64,000 nucleotides of DNA, from the NCBI GenBank assembly GCA_033239525.1, contig BSYO01000010.1, forward strand, positions 11,745,379 to 11,809,378, given 5' to 3'. Origin of the DNA: Nepenthes gracilis (lineage: Eukaryota; Streptophyta; Magnoliopsida; Caryophyllales; Nepenthaceae). A program made the translations under genes and the position numbers. The notes below the pieces were generated by a model, which did no database searches, had not been told where the DNA came from, and saw only the letters and a program-made list of their open reading frames with translations. Shown here piece after piece: positions 44,431 to 55,178 of this stretch (positions are counted from its first letter, which is position 1; each line of letters starts with the position of its first letter).

Positions 44431-44670
44431 TTAGGGAGTTTAAAAATAGTAAGAATGTGAAAATCTAAGGGTAGCATCTTCAGCCAACGACAATGAAAAG
44501 GTTCAGACACTTTGCTCATAAAGGATAAAACTTCTTAAGAGCTTGAGCCTAAGAAAGAATCAAAAGTATAAGCAATCCAAGTAAAGAACAGAGGTTGTGC
44601 CAAAAGAAAGAACTTTTCATATATGCATATATTATGTACAACAAAAAATGTATACATATACAATAATACA

Positions 44671-45035
44671 CTAAGACCTGAAAGATCCAGGCATAGAAGG
44701 GTTTAGGATCGCATCCTCGTTCGGACAGGCAAGCAGGTTTGATTTGCTTTTAGCACAAGCAATCCTCGATGGAGTGGAGAAAGAGAAAACTGGGGCATCA
44801 GCATCTTTTTTACGCAACAGCACAGTGCGATGTCATTCCAATACTTTTACTCCAACATAGGTTTGATGTCGTTAGCCTTCATTGAAGTCCTGAGCTTGAC
44901 CTCCAGACAAACATTTTTGCTACGAAGGAAAATGTACCGCTGCTACTGGACCTTCAGTAAATCCTTTAGAGAGGCGATTTTGCCCTTAGCCTCAGCAAGT
45001 TCAAGCTTCAGACACTTATTATGCTCCTCATGTAA
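44671..45035 (-). pseudogene. C-terminal end of antisense gene of G2 (coiled coil)
   Basis: On the minus strand the sequence gives EEHNKCLKLELAEAKGKIAS, then LKDLLKVQ, a stop, and further charged heptad-like residues to VCLEVKLRTSMKANDIKP. After a frameshift it ends PNEDAILNPSMPGSFRS and a stop at 44671-44673. A Lys/Glu-rich coiled coil with a Pro/Ser tail at this antisense position fits the C-terminus of the gypsy-type transposon gene whose N-terminal part is seen in G1. The rest is missing, cut at 45035 by an inverted D LTR. The assignment is by position and character. Confidence 0.45.
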
Positions 45036-45217
45036 TGTCAAGAATATTTTATATAGTTAATTCCGATAATTCATCTTTATCACCCTTGGGTTTGAAATTT
45101 GGATAGTTGGACTGTTAGTGGGCCCAATAAATTAGAATATTTATATCAAGGGGTTTAGGAATAAACTTAGGGCCATTTAATTAAATTTAGGGTAATTAGT
45201 GAAATTAAATTATTTAG

Positions 45218-45284
<67 letters not shown>

Positions 45285-47010
45285 TAATAATAAAGGAAAG
45301 AAAAGAAAAGAGAAGAAAGTAAAAGAAAAGGAAATGGAAGGAAGGGAGAAGGGAAAGAGAAAAAGTAGGAAAGGAGAAGAGAGAAGGGAAGAACGGCGCA
45401 ATTTCAGCAATGGGGAGAAGGATGGAGACGAGCGCCCCAAATGAGAATTTGGAAAACCCTAACCGGCTCCCTTCTTGTTTAAGGTGGAAGTAGGGTTAGG
45501 GAAGAGGGGATCAAACCAAAAGCTACTCTACCGATTGCTGTCACTGACATCGAAGATTAAAGAGAAAATTAAGGCAAGTAAAATTTTCACTTTGCAAAAT
45601 AAATTCTTCCTTCATGCTTATTAATATTGAATCTCTGATTTCATGTTCGGATTTGGGGATAAATCGATGAAAACTAAGGGTTGGAAACGTGCACAACCGA
45701 ACGCAGAGCCACGACTCTGTGAGAAATTGGCCAACCTCTTGGGCTTAATGATGAATGGGAAAGTTAGAAATTTTCCTAATAGAGATTTCGAGTATGAATT
45801 TTACATCTTGTACTCCCTAATTTTCGGGATTTATCTTGGCCATGGAAACAGAGCACCCTGCTCTATTTCCGGTTCCCATCCAGGTTCCGTGACCCAATAG
45901 TGGCCGGAAGAAGTAGACCTCGTTACTTGGTAAGTAAATCTCCATTTTGCTGCGAGAAAATCGTTCCATGTTTTGATTGTGTGGGAAGTGTAGCTTGCTC
46001 TGGTAAATCAAAATTTGGGAAAAAACAGGGTCTCAGTTGGGGCTATTGCTGCTCGGTGTGTGGGTGTATGTTTGTAGCTGTGATGGGCAGTGTGATGTGT
46101 GTATGTGTAACCATGTGTGGATCGGCACATGAGCATGTGGCGATGTGCGTGTACCGCTGGATGTAGTGCGAAGCTTGGGTGTGTAGCGCCGTGTAGGTGT
46201 TGTGCAGTGGTAGTGAGAGACAGAACTACGTTGTGAGCCGGAGGCGTGCAGCGGGCTGCTGCCATTGCTGAGTTGGAAGCTAGCAATGAAGCAAGGGATG
46301 CTTCTACCGTGTATAAATACGAGTATAAGTAACAATACGAGTATATATATATATACATATATATGGGTGGGTATAAATATATATATATATATATGGGTTG
46401 GTATAATTAGATGTATATATATCTATATATTTATGGCGGAATATGTTTCTATATATCTAAGCATATGAGTTTGGTATGCTTGAAATAATAATAATCGATT
46501 AAGTGATTATTCCTGTATCTTATCAATGAAAACCGGTAAATTATTTTTCACATTAACTTTGTTGGTATGTATATATTTTATTGGCACTCTATGGATAAGT
46601 AAACGAGAGTGTGTGAAGACTCTAAGATATCCGGGCGTATGAGAGTCTGTGGGACCGTAGAGTAGTTTATACTTCTCAAATACTGATTCCATTCTAGAGA
46701 TTGAGGTCGTTGATATTGATGAGGGATGCTTATAATATAATGACCATTGTAGATGATGATATTTGGGATATCATTGGTGAATGGTATCGAAGATGGTATG
46801 AGTATGCTACGGGTACAGCCTTTGTGAGGATTGTCGGGGTAGTGGCGATACTATGGATACCGGGAACCTCGTGGTACTCACTCAGCCATTGGAGGCGTAA
46901 ATATATGTCCTTTGGTTTACTAAGGTAGAATAAGGTCTAGAAAGATTCTTATTATATTGTACAGCTATGACCTCCAATTGGATGAATAATCGAATTCTTG
47001 TTATCTTGTT
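45036..47010 (+). mobile_element. LTR of family D in opposite orientation (truncated)
   Basis: It starts TGTCAAGAATATTTTATATAG, the reverse of the D1 and D4 ends, and follows their order backwards: 'gtgggcccaataaatta', 'aaggggtttaggaataa', a (TAA)n run, a purine-rich tract, a GT-rich domain and the 'tctattattggcactctatgg'-type block. It is a sense copy on the plus strand. The right side breaks off near 47010 against the 3' LTR of H. Left flank is TGTAA (45031-45035). Confidence 0.75.
45219..45283. repeat. (TAA)n microsatellite in inverted D LTR
   Basis: About 21 units, at the mirrored position of the ATT runs of the other D LTRs. Confidence 0.9.
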
Positions 47011-48053
47011 ATCTTGTTCTCCCTTCTGACAATTTATTTTCAATTAACTCCAGAACATACAATAACTGTCTAAAAACTCCTCAGTTTTACTTCAACGGTG
47101 CATGGAATTTTCATCGGTATAAGTCTGTGTAAATTTTCAAAAACAAATTATACCGGGAGTTTCATTTCAATGTCAATTAACTTTTATATAATATGAGTTA
47201 CGGTTAAAAATCATCAAAACTCCTTCATTTTCGTACCTAGGGTTTCACCAAAACTTTCGGACTCAAATCGATATCTAAACATGTGCTTATTCATGAAACT
47301 AATGTCATAAATCCACACTCATACATTAAAACATGCAATTTAACCAAAATTCCCAATATTTTCGAGCTAGGGTTTCACACATACTTTCAGAACCAAATCG
47401 AACACTATTTGCATGTTTGTACATGAAATCGAAGCCAAAACTTGCAATAAATATGGGTAAACACAAAATCTAGTTGAACAATCGAAGGAAACATGCTTCA
47501 TTTACTTTAAATATGCATGAACATCATTTTAGAGCATTTTTATCAACTTTAAAGTAAGAGGAAACGGAAAAAACGAAAAATAACGTCCGAAGTATACTTA
47601 CCTTGGCCCGATCTACCGCTATTTTTACCGAGTGTGGATTGGAACAAATGATTTCCCTTTCTCCTCTTCTCTTCTTCCTCTCCTTCGTGCGTGGTCTGCT
47701 CTCTCTTTCTCTCCCTCCCTTTTCCCTTTTCCCTTCATTTTATAACAAAAACGAAGTTAGCGCGTGGGCAAAAGTCGGGGCCCCGCTCGAGAGCTTCTCG
47801 ACCGCGTGGCGAGCGGGCTACATTCTGCTAAACGAGCTCGAATGCCGAGTGGGCGCGCGGCGAGTGGGGTAGCTACTGGATTTTGCAGATAACGCCTCAG
47901 GGCGTGGACCGGCGATCGACTGATGAACTCAGGTATTTTTTTCAACTTTTTACTTTCAACTATCATTTTTCACTATATATTTGGCCTCTTATTGATACTC
48001 ATCATTCTAATTACTTCTAATTTTTACATTTTTTGGGGTTCCGGGGCCTCACA
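47011..48053 (-). mobile_element. 3' LTR of chromovirus H (truncated)
   Basis: From about 47030 to 48053 it follows the 5' LTR (52767-55080) closely: 'tctaaaaactcctc', 'catggaattttcatcggtat', 'ttttcgagctagggtttcac', the TATA region and the end GGGGCCTCACA. It is missing the first 1.3 kb found in the 5' LTR (plus-strand left part), where it abuts the inverted D LTR. The exact break is uncertain by some tens of bases. Confidence 0.85.
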
Positions 48054-48066
48054 CTCTCCCCCACTT
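48054..48066 (-). promoter_or_regulatory. Polypurine tract of H
   Basis: On the minus strand AAGTGGGGGAGAG directly precedes the LTR start TGTGAGGCCCCGG. This is the plus-strand primer and fixes the orientation of the element. Confidence 0.88.
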
Positions 48067-48245
48067 AAAGAAATATTGTTCTCGAAATTAAGTAAACTAC
48101 ATATCTCAAGAGAACAAATGGGGATACTTGCTTCGGATCTCTTCTTCACGTTCTCAAGTGGCCTCCTCCGATGAATGATTTCTCCAAAGCACTTTCACCA
48201 GGGGATGGTCTTTGTACACAACTTCTGATCCTTTCGGTCTATAAT
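48067..48245 (-). pseudogene. H Pol chromodomain
   Basis: Minus-strand frames give VLWRNHSSEEATWEREEEIR followed by SKYPHLFS, the chromodomain of plant chromovirus integrases ('VLWRN....EATWE.E..M...YP.LF'). It would direct the integrase to marked chromatin. It is the last domain before the polypurine tract. It is in a different frame from the preceding block, so a frameshift or stop separates them. Confidence 0.82.
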
Positions 48246-49755
48246 TTACAGTGGTTCCTCAATGTAGGACAAATCATTGTCAATAGCCAAAGATCCATAG
48301 TCAATCACGTGCGCAGGATCATTGACGTACTTCCAAAGCATCAATACATAAAACACATCATGTACGCCCCCCAGATTAGGCGGTAACGCCAACCTATAGG
48401 CTACCTCCCCGATCCTTTCCAAAATCTCAAAAGGGCCAATGAACCGTGGCTTCAGTTTTTCCTTCATTCCAAACCGGAACGTGCCCTTGGATGGTGAGAC
48501 CTTCAAAAATACAAGATCTTCTACCTCAAAACGCAATTCTATCCTTCGCCTATCCGCATAGCTTTTCTATCGACTCTGAGCAACCTTCAAATTATTGTGA
48601 ATCACTTTAATCTTCTCTGCTGTTTTTTTCACAATCTCTGGGCCCGAAATCCTTTTGTCTCCGGTCTCTTTCCAGTGAATCGGCGACCTACACTTTCTTC
48701 CATATAACGCCTCAAAAGGTGCCATGCCGATACTAGCTTGATAGTTGTTATTATAAGCAAATTCAGCTAGTGCCGGCTAAGTATCCCAAGTTCCTTTCAT
48801 CTCCAAAATAGAGGCCCTCAACATATCCTCAAGAATCTGAATGGTACACTCAGATTGGCCATTGATCTGGGGGTGACATGCAGTACTGAACTTCAACTCC
48901 GTCTCCAACTCCTTATGCAAGCTCTCCCAAAACCTCAAGACAAAACGTGGATCTCTATCAGACATAATGGAGGCAGGAACTCCATGAAACCTCACGATCT
49001 CATTTACATACAATTGAGCCAACCTATCACGCGAATAGGTCGTCTTGATCGCCAAGAAGTGGGCTGATTTCGTCAGCCGATCAACTATAACCCATACGAC
49101 GTTATTATTCCTAGGAGTCCTTGGTAAACCCGATACAAAGTCCATGGCAATGTCCTCCCATTTTCAACTCGGGATTGATATTGGCTGAACCAATCCAGAT
49201 GGCTTCATCCTTTCAGCCTTTAGTTGCTGGCATAGCAGGCATCTCTCCACGTAAGCCATGATATCTCTCTTCATATTTCTCCACCAGAAGGTTTTCTTCA
49301 AATCCTGATACATTTTATTTGTTCCCGGGTGGATAGTATACCGAGACCGGTGAGCCTCCTTCAAAATCTTCTCGTTCAACCCTTTATCATCCGGTATACA
49401 TAATCGGTCTCTAAACCTTAACACACCATCAACCTGGACGTTCAAATTAGCTCGGGACTCTTTAATCAAATCACTAACAATATCCATGAGGAACAGATCA
49501 TTCACCTGCTTCTCTTTAACTTCGCTAACTACTTCCGGTTGAATCTGAAGGTACGACAGGAGCATTCTATCACCTTTAGCGTAACGTTGGATATCATACT
49601 GCTTCAGATAATCCAACATCTCCATTTGCTTGACCTGCAAGTGTGCCACATAACCCACGACGACTCAATGCGTCCGCAACTACGTTGGCCTTCCCTGGCT
49701 TATACTGTATCTCGCAGTCATAGTCTTTCAAGAAATCAAGCCATCTCCTTTGCCT
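48246..49755 (-). pseudogene. H integrase
   Basis: The zinc domain (about 49350 to 49200) has the His and Cys pairs in EAHRSRYTIHPGTNKMYQDL and VERCLLCQQLKAE. The core (49145 to 48777) shows AMDFVSGLPRTP, IVDRLTKSAHFLAIKTTYS, VPASIMSDRDPRFVLRFW and TACHPQINGQSECTIQILED, so the three catalytic acids D, D and E are present. The C-terminal block reads KLKPRFIGPFEILERIGEVA and LGGVHDVFYVLMLWKYV. One stop separates zinc and core domains (a TGG to TGA change) and others lie in the C-terminal third. The chromodomain follows. Confidence 0.9.
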
Positions 49756-49759
49756 CATA

Positions 49760-50304
49760 CTAAGTTCCTTTTACGAAAACAAGTACTTCAAACTTTTGTG
49801 ATCTGAATACAGAAGGAACCTCTCACCATACAAATAGTGTCTCCAAATTTTCAATGCAAAGACAACAGCAGCAAGCTTGAGGTCATGAGTACGATAATTC
49901 TTCTCATGCTCTTTCAGTTGCCTAAATCTAAAAGCCACCACTTTACCATACTGTATCATTACACATCCTAGACCCGCCTTAGAGGCGTTGCAGTACACCT
50001 CAAAGCCTCCTGAACCCTCCGGGATGATCAGCACTAGAGCGGTTGTCAAACGATCCTTTAACTCCTGGAAGCTCAGATCACACTCCTCTGTCCACACAAA
50101 CTTAGCCTCCTTCTTCAGTAGCTGAGTCAAAGGCATAGCAATCTGCGAGAAATTCTCTACAAAATGCATGTAATATCCAACCATGCCTAGAAAGCTCCTA
50201 ACCTCAGTCACAGAAGCCGGTCTGCTCCAATTTATAACAAGCTCTACTTTCCTGGGATCCACAGAAATGCCACCACCAGAAATCACATGCCCCAAAAACA
50301 TCAC
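49760..50304 (-). pseudogene. H RNase H
   Basis: The frame starts with the RT thumb ([40 protein letters not shown]) and continues with [40 protein letters not shown] and [20 protein letters not shown]. It closes with [20 protein letters not shown]. Family forms are 'YTDASG.GLGCVLMQ' (Y-C-N-A here, first catalytic Asp changed to Asn), '[24 protein letters not shown]' and 'YTDHKSLKY' (SDHK). Well preserved apart from single stops at each end. Confidence 0.88.
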
Positions 50305-50313
50305 CTTCTTGAG

Positions 50314-51273
50314 TCAGAACTCACATTTACTCAGCTTGGTATACAGTTTTTCCTCGCGGAGCACTTGAAGTACCTTCCTCAAATAAATTTTGTGTTCCAC
50401 ATGATCCTTTGAATAAATAAAGATATCATCAATGAACACCACCACAAATTTATCCAAGTACGGCTTAAATACCCTATTCATTAAATCCATAAAAGCAGAT
50501 GAAGCATTCGTAAGGCCAAAAGGTATAACAAGAAACTCATAATGGTCATAACGTGTCTGAAAATCAGTTTTAGCCACATCTTCCGGCTTAATCCTTAATT
50601 GGTAATAACTGGACCTCAAATCAATCTTTAAAAACACTCAAGATCCTTGCAACTAATCAAATAAATCATCAATGCGCGGTAGAGGGTATTTATTTTTAAT
50701 CGTGATCTTATTCAACTCACGATAGTCAACACACAACCGCAAAGACTCATCTTTCTTCCTCACAAATAATACCTGTGCACTCCAAGGAGATACACTCGGT
50801 CTGATAAAGCCCTTATCCAGCAGCTCTTGCAATTGCAACTTCAACTCCATCAATTCAGTTGGAGCCATACGATAGGGGAATTTAGAAACTGGACCAACAC
50901 TAGGAATAATAACAATCTCAAACTTAATTTTTCGGTGTGGAGGCAATTTAGGTAACTCCTCTGAAAATGCATCATCAAAGTTACAAACAACCAAGATGTC
51001 CTTAGCCGACACACTATGACTCCCAGTAGTGTAGGCATATTCCAAGTAAGCTCTACATCCACTTCTCATCAAATGCTTAGCATGTAAAGCAGAGATCAAT
51101 ACAGGCACTCCCTTTTTCTTAATGCCCGGAAAGAAAAAAGGCTCCATTCTGAGAATATTAAAACAAATCCGCTTTAGAAAATAGTCAATACTGACATGGT
51201 ATTTAGCTAGCCAGTCCATCCCAAGAATCACGTCAAAATCACCTATGTTCAACAACATTAAGTCCACAACCAA
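50314..51273 (-). pseudogene. H reverse transcriptase
   Basis: Blocks on the minus strand: [17 protein letters not shown] (end of protease spacer), [135 protein letters not shown] and [11 protein letters not shown]. The catalytic FIDD is intact. Stops occur at D-stop-LQGS-stop before FLKID and after KCEF. All three fit C-to-T or G-to-A changes of the usual residues. The RT would make the element cDNA from an initiator-Met tRNA primer. Confidence 0.92.
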
Positions 51274-51322
51274 ATGTTCCCATTCACCTTAACTATACAT
51301 TCTGGATACATAACATCCGTAA

Positions 51323-51601
51323 TCACAGAGGATCCAGTGGGAGTACACACAAACAATTCACAATCGAGAACACACAGGACAGATACAATATAGCATGCAA
51401 ATCGCAGGGAAACAAGAAATGGGTAGACCCCGAGTTAAATAATATGGATGCAGAAACTCCACAAATAAAAAGGGTACCTTCCACGAAATTAGTAGATGCC
51501 TCCGGATCCTGAACAGCCACCACGAAAGCCTTTGTCGAGACAGTAGGCTTCTTTCCTTCTAGCCTCGGAAGCAATGGACAGTCCCTGTACAGGTGGCCAT
51601 G
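51323..51601 (-). pseudogene. H aspartic protease
   Basis: The frame reads LPRLEGKKPTVSTKAFVVAV, then TLFICGVSASILFNSGSTHF. This is the chromovirus protease start 'GT..I.G..A.VLFDSGATHSF', with the catalytic DSG changed to NSG. It follows the Gag zinc knuckle after a stop. A further gap of about 50 bases with stops separates it from the RT frame. Confidence 0.8.
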
Positions 51602-52532
51602 CTACCCACATCTGAAACACGCTCCCGACAACTTACGGCATGCTTGTCCTAGATGTTTTCTCCCACAGAAGGTATAATCTTCAACCAATACTCTAGTACC
51701 AGTTACTGACTGAGCCGGTACAATACTCTTTCCCTTGTCAGCCGTCCTAGTCTTCTTGGATGGCTCAGAAGACCCCGCAGCAAATCCGGTACTCACCCCC
51801 TCTTGGCTAGCGGTCCTCTTTGTATAGAATCTCTCCGTTTTCGCTTCCTTCTCATAAATCACTACTCTATCCAGGATCTCAGCATAAGTTTGGAGTTTTA
51901 AAACAGGCAATAACTTTCTAATGTCATCTCGTAGCCCTTACTGGAACTTCTTCGCTTTCCTCTGCTTATCCTCTACATAGAATGGTGTAAAACGAGACAG
52001 CTCAGTAAACTTGGCATCATACTCTTTGACCGTCATATTCCCTTGCCTCAGTCTTATAAATTCCTACTCCTTCTGATCTCGGAAACTGGATGGGTAGTAC
52101 TTCTCCAAGAAGGCATCCTCAAATATCTCCCAGGTAATGACATCATCAAGCACTCCCATCGCCCTATTTTGCATATCCCACAAACTATCAGCTTCACCTT
52201 CCAGTTTGTACACCGCGAAGGTAACTTTTTTCCCGATCGGTACAGCCAATCACAGTGAATATCTTCTTCATCCTTTTCAACCATACGTCTGCTTCAGTCG
52301 GATCAGGCTTTCCTAGGTAGCCCAGTGCTCGCTCAACTGTGAATCTATCATATGTCGGAGGACCAAGAAGTGTCGAAGCTGGATCGGGTGCAGTAATCGG
52401 AGCCATATGTTTTTGCTCGATAAATTCTACCACATTGGTCATCCTCTCCAATAGATCAATATAAGCGGCTTCTCTATCATAGGGCGTGCTAGTGCCACCG
52501 CGATCATTCCTTCTACCTCTTCTACTTGCCAT
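51602..52532 (-). pseudogene. H Gag
   Basis: It starts MASRRGRRNDRGGTSTPY. The middle reads YLGKPDPTEADVWLKRMKKI, KLEGEADSLWDMQNRA and WEIFEDAFLEKYYPSSFRDQ, then MTVKEYDAKFTELSRFTPF. These are the retrotrans_gag blocks 'F.G..DP..A..WL..ME.IF', 'F...F...YFP.....K..EF' and 'SV.EYE.KF..LSRFAP'. The C-terminus has CGRKHLGQACRKLSGACFRC, the zinc-knuckle region. Frame changes near 52194 and 51910 break it. Gag would form the particle shell. The start ATG (52532) lies about 220 bp after the PBS. Confidence 0.88.
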
Positions 52533-52753
52533 CCTATAATCAAGGTAAATACAAGATTATAAGGATAATAATTCAATGGAATGAGAAAGAAATATTCAAC
52601 AGCTTTAAGGAATTTCTAACCTAGCCTAAGAACCAATCTCTTAAGGGTCCTAATTGTGTTAACTTCCTCTACTTATTCCTACAGGAATTCTATTCAAAGA
52701 TTCAATCCTATGCTTCCGCTTTTCAGTTGATCAATTCTTAAGGTATCTCAATT

Positions 52754-52766
52754 CTTTGATACCAAA
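52754..52766 (-). promoter_or_regulatory. Primer-binding site of H (initiator Met tRNA)
   Basis: On the minus strand, the sequence TTTGGTATCAAAG directly follows the LTR end CCGTTACA. It matches the initiator-Met PBS TGGTATCAGAG apart from one base. Confidence 0.85.
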
Positions 52767-55080
52767 TGTAACGGAACAGACTTTTTTTTTCAAAATCTTT
52801 CGTCAAAATAGGAACATGATTAACAGACTAAATTATAGGGCAAGACTTCTGTAGAAATTTCAGTAGAGTCTCCTTTGTAATTGGATAAAAATCTAAAAAT
52901 ACAACCTGTAAGATCATCCATCACAAACACACAACTATCAATTATCCATAATTTTTCCTACAACATACATACACAGGATCACATATGCCATCTATGGCAA
53001 AATCTATAAAAATATTAGCTACACTAACAGTTCAATAACGAGATGTCATCTAGAACCTGTACAGTATATCTAAAAGTTTAGAGCAGAAGCTAAACTATTA
53101 ACCTGTAGAAACATAGTTTTCCTTTTTACCATCTTATACATCATATGCATTCTATACAAAGCCCTCATGTGCATGCCATACAAAACCCACATGTGCATGA
53201 ACATCCAGAAATACAAGATCAGTATATAAAATCACATGATCAGACACGTCTTTACGTCAACTGCTCTCCCAAAATAGCTCCAAGTGCTTCAGGTCCTCAA
53301 AATGCCTTCAGAAATTTCTTTTGATCACTCTTTCTCGTCGGGCACTAACTCTACTGTCTTATCTGGAGGGAAAAAAATAGTAAAACAGTGAGTCGGGACC
53401 CAACAAGATACATGCATATGAACGGTAAAACAATGATACAGAATGGACATATAACTATGTAAAAATAGAGAAAACATACTTTGACGATATTAAACTTCAG
53501 AAATCAAAAATCAGTAATCGGTAAACTGTAAACGGTAAACTATAAACTGTAATCAATCGCAATCAGGTACATCAGAAGCTATAAAATGAAATTTGTAAAC
53601 TATAATCGTAAATCGTAATTGGTACATCGCAAAATCAGAAATCAGAATTATAATCGGTACACTATAAATTGTAAATTGTAAACTGTAATCTGTAAACTTG
53701 TAAATGGTAACATATCATAACGGTAACAGACACTGCCAGTATACCCTACTAGTTGAGGGCGTAAATAATCGAGGATAGATTGTATTTATTCCACACAATC
53801 CAAGGCCTATCACTGTAACATGTATATCCCATTTTTTCTTTATGCCACCGAAGGTAGGCCTTAACCGTGATTCCTCCCGACTTTAACGCCAGGAAGGGCG
53901 GATCACAAATAACTCCATTAGTATTATTCGATTACCAAGTAAAGTCCTAAGGCATGCCTGGGAACCTATCCAATCAGACAGTCTCGGGTCTTAAATAACG
54001 AAGACGAAAATAACCTATTTATTGAAAACCTTCTTTCATAATCATGGTTTCACAATTTACTTTATTAACCTCAGAATTTTGACTCGGTCTAAAAACTCCT
54101 CGGTTTTACTTCAATTGCATGGAATTTTCATCGGTATAAGTCCGTACAAATTTTCAAAAACAAATTATACCGGGAGTTTCATTTCAATGTCAATTAACCT
54201 TATATAATAGGAGCTATGGTTAAAAATCATCAAAACCCCTTCATTTTCGTACCTAGGGTTTCGCCAAAACTTTCGGACTCAAATCGATCTCTAAACATGT
54301 GCTTATTCATGAAACTAATGCCATAAATCCATACACATACATTAAAACATGCAATTTACCAAAATTTCTAATATTTTCGAGCTAGGGTTTCACACATACT
54401 TTCGGAACCAAATCGAACACTATTTGCATGCTTGTACATGAAATCGAAGCTAAAACTTGCAATAAACATGGGTAAACACAAAATCTAACTGAACAATCGA
54501 AGGAAACATGCTTCATTTACTTTAAACATGCATGAACATCATTTTAGAGCATTTTTATTAACTTTAAAGTAAGAGGAAACGGTAAAAACGAAAAACAACG
54601 TCTAAAGTACACTTGCCTTGGCCCGATCTACCGTTGTTTTTACCGGGTGCGAATTGGAACAAATGATTTCACGTTCTCCTCTTCTCTTCTTCCTCTCCTT
54701 TGTGCGTGGTCTGCTCTCTCTCTCTCTCTCTCCCTTTTCCTTTTTCCCCTTCATTTTATAACAAAAATGAAGTCAGCGAGCGGACAAAAGTCGGGGCCGC
54801 GTTCAAGTGCGTCTTGAGTGCACGGCGAGCGGGCTACATTCTACTAAAGGCGCTCGAACGCCCAACGGGCGTGCGGCGAGCGGGGTAGCTACTGGATTTT
54901 GCGCTCGCTGCAGTGCCTCGGGCGCACAGCAGGCGCCACAGGACTGCATGCTGAACTCGAATATTTTTCTAATTTTTTACTTTTAACCATCATTTTTCAC
55001 TACATATTTGGCTTCTTAATGATACTCATCATTCTAATTACTTCCAATTTTTACGTTTTTTTCGGTTTCGGGGCCTCACA
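52767..55080 (-). mobile_element. 5' LTR of chromovirus H (2,314 bp)
   Basis: On the minus strand it starts TGTGAGGCCCCGAAACCG and ends CTGTTCCGTTACA. It is a full-length LTR, about 1.3 kb longer than the truncated 3' LTR. A TATA box is at 54754-54760 (minus). Downstream of it is a long purine-rich leader. A cluster of 'gtaaactgtaatc'-type short repeats lies at 53515-53720. Right flank is GATAT (55081-55085), with no partner to test. Confidence 0.92.
54754..54760 (-). promoter_or_regulatory. TATA box of H 5' LTR
   Basis: TATAAAA on the minus strand, about 325 bp into the LTR, is followed by a GA-rich leader. The same element is found in the 3' LTR near 47740. Confidence 0.65.
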
Positions 55081-55178
55081 GATATCATTTATTAAAGTTA
55101 TTTATTATTACTATTATGGATATTTAATTAATGATGCATTTATAAGGCTTATTGATGATATTTTTAATAATGTTGAGT
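55081..55178. other. 98-bp AT-rich spacer
   Basis: Short AT-rich sequence between the H 5' LTR and the next LTR. I see no feature in it. Confidence 0.6.
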
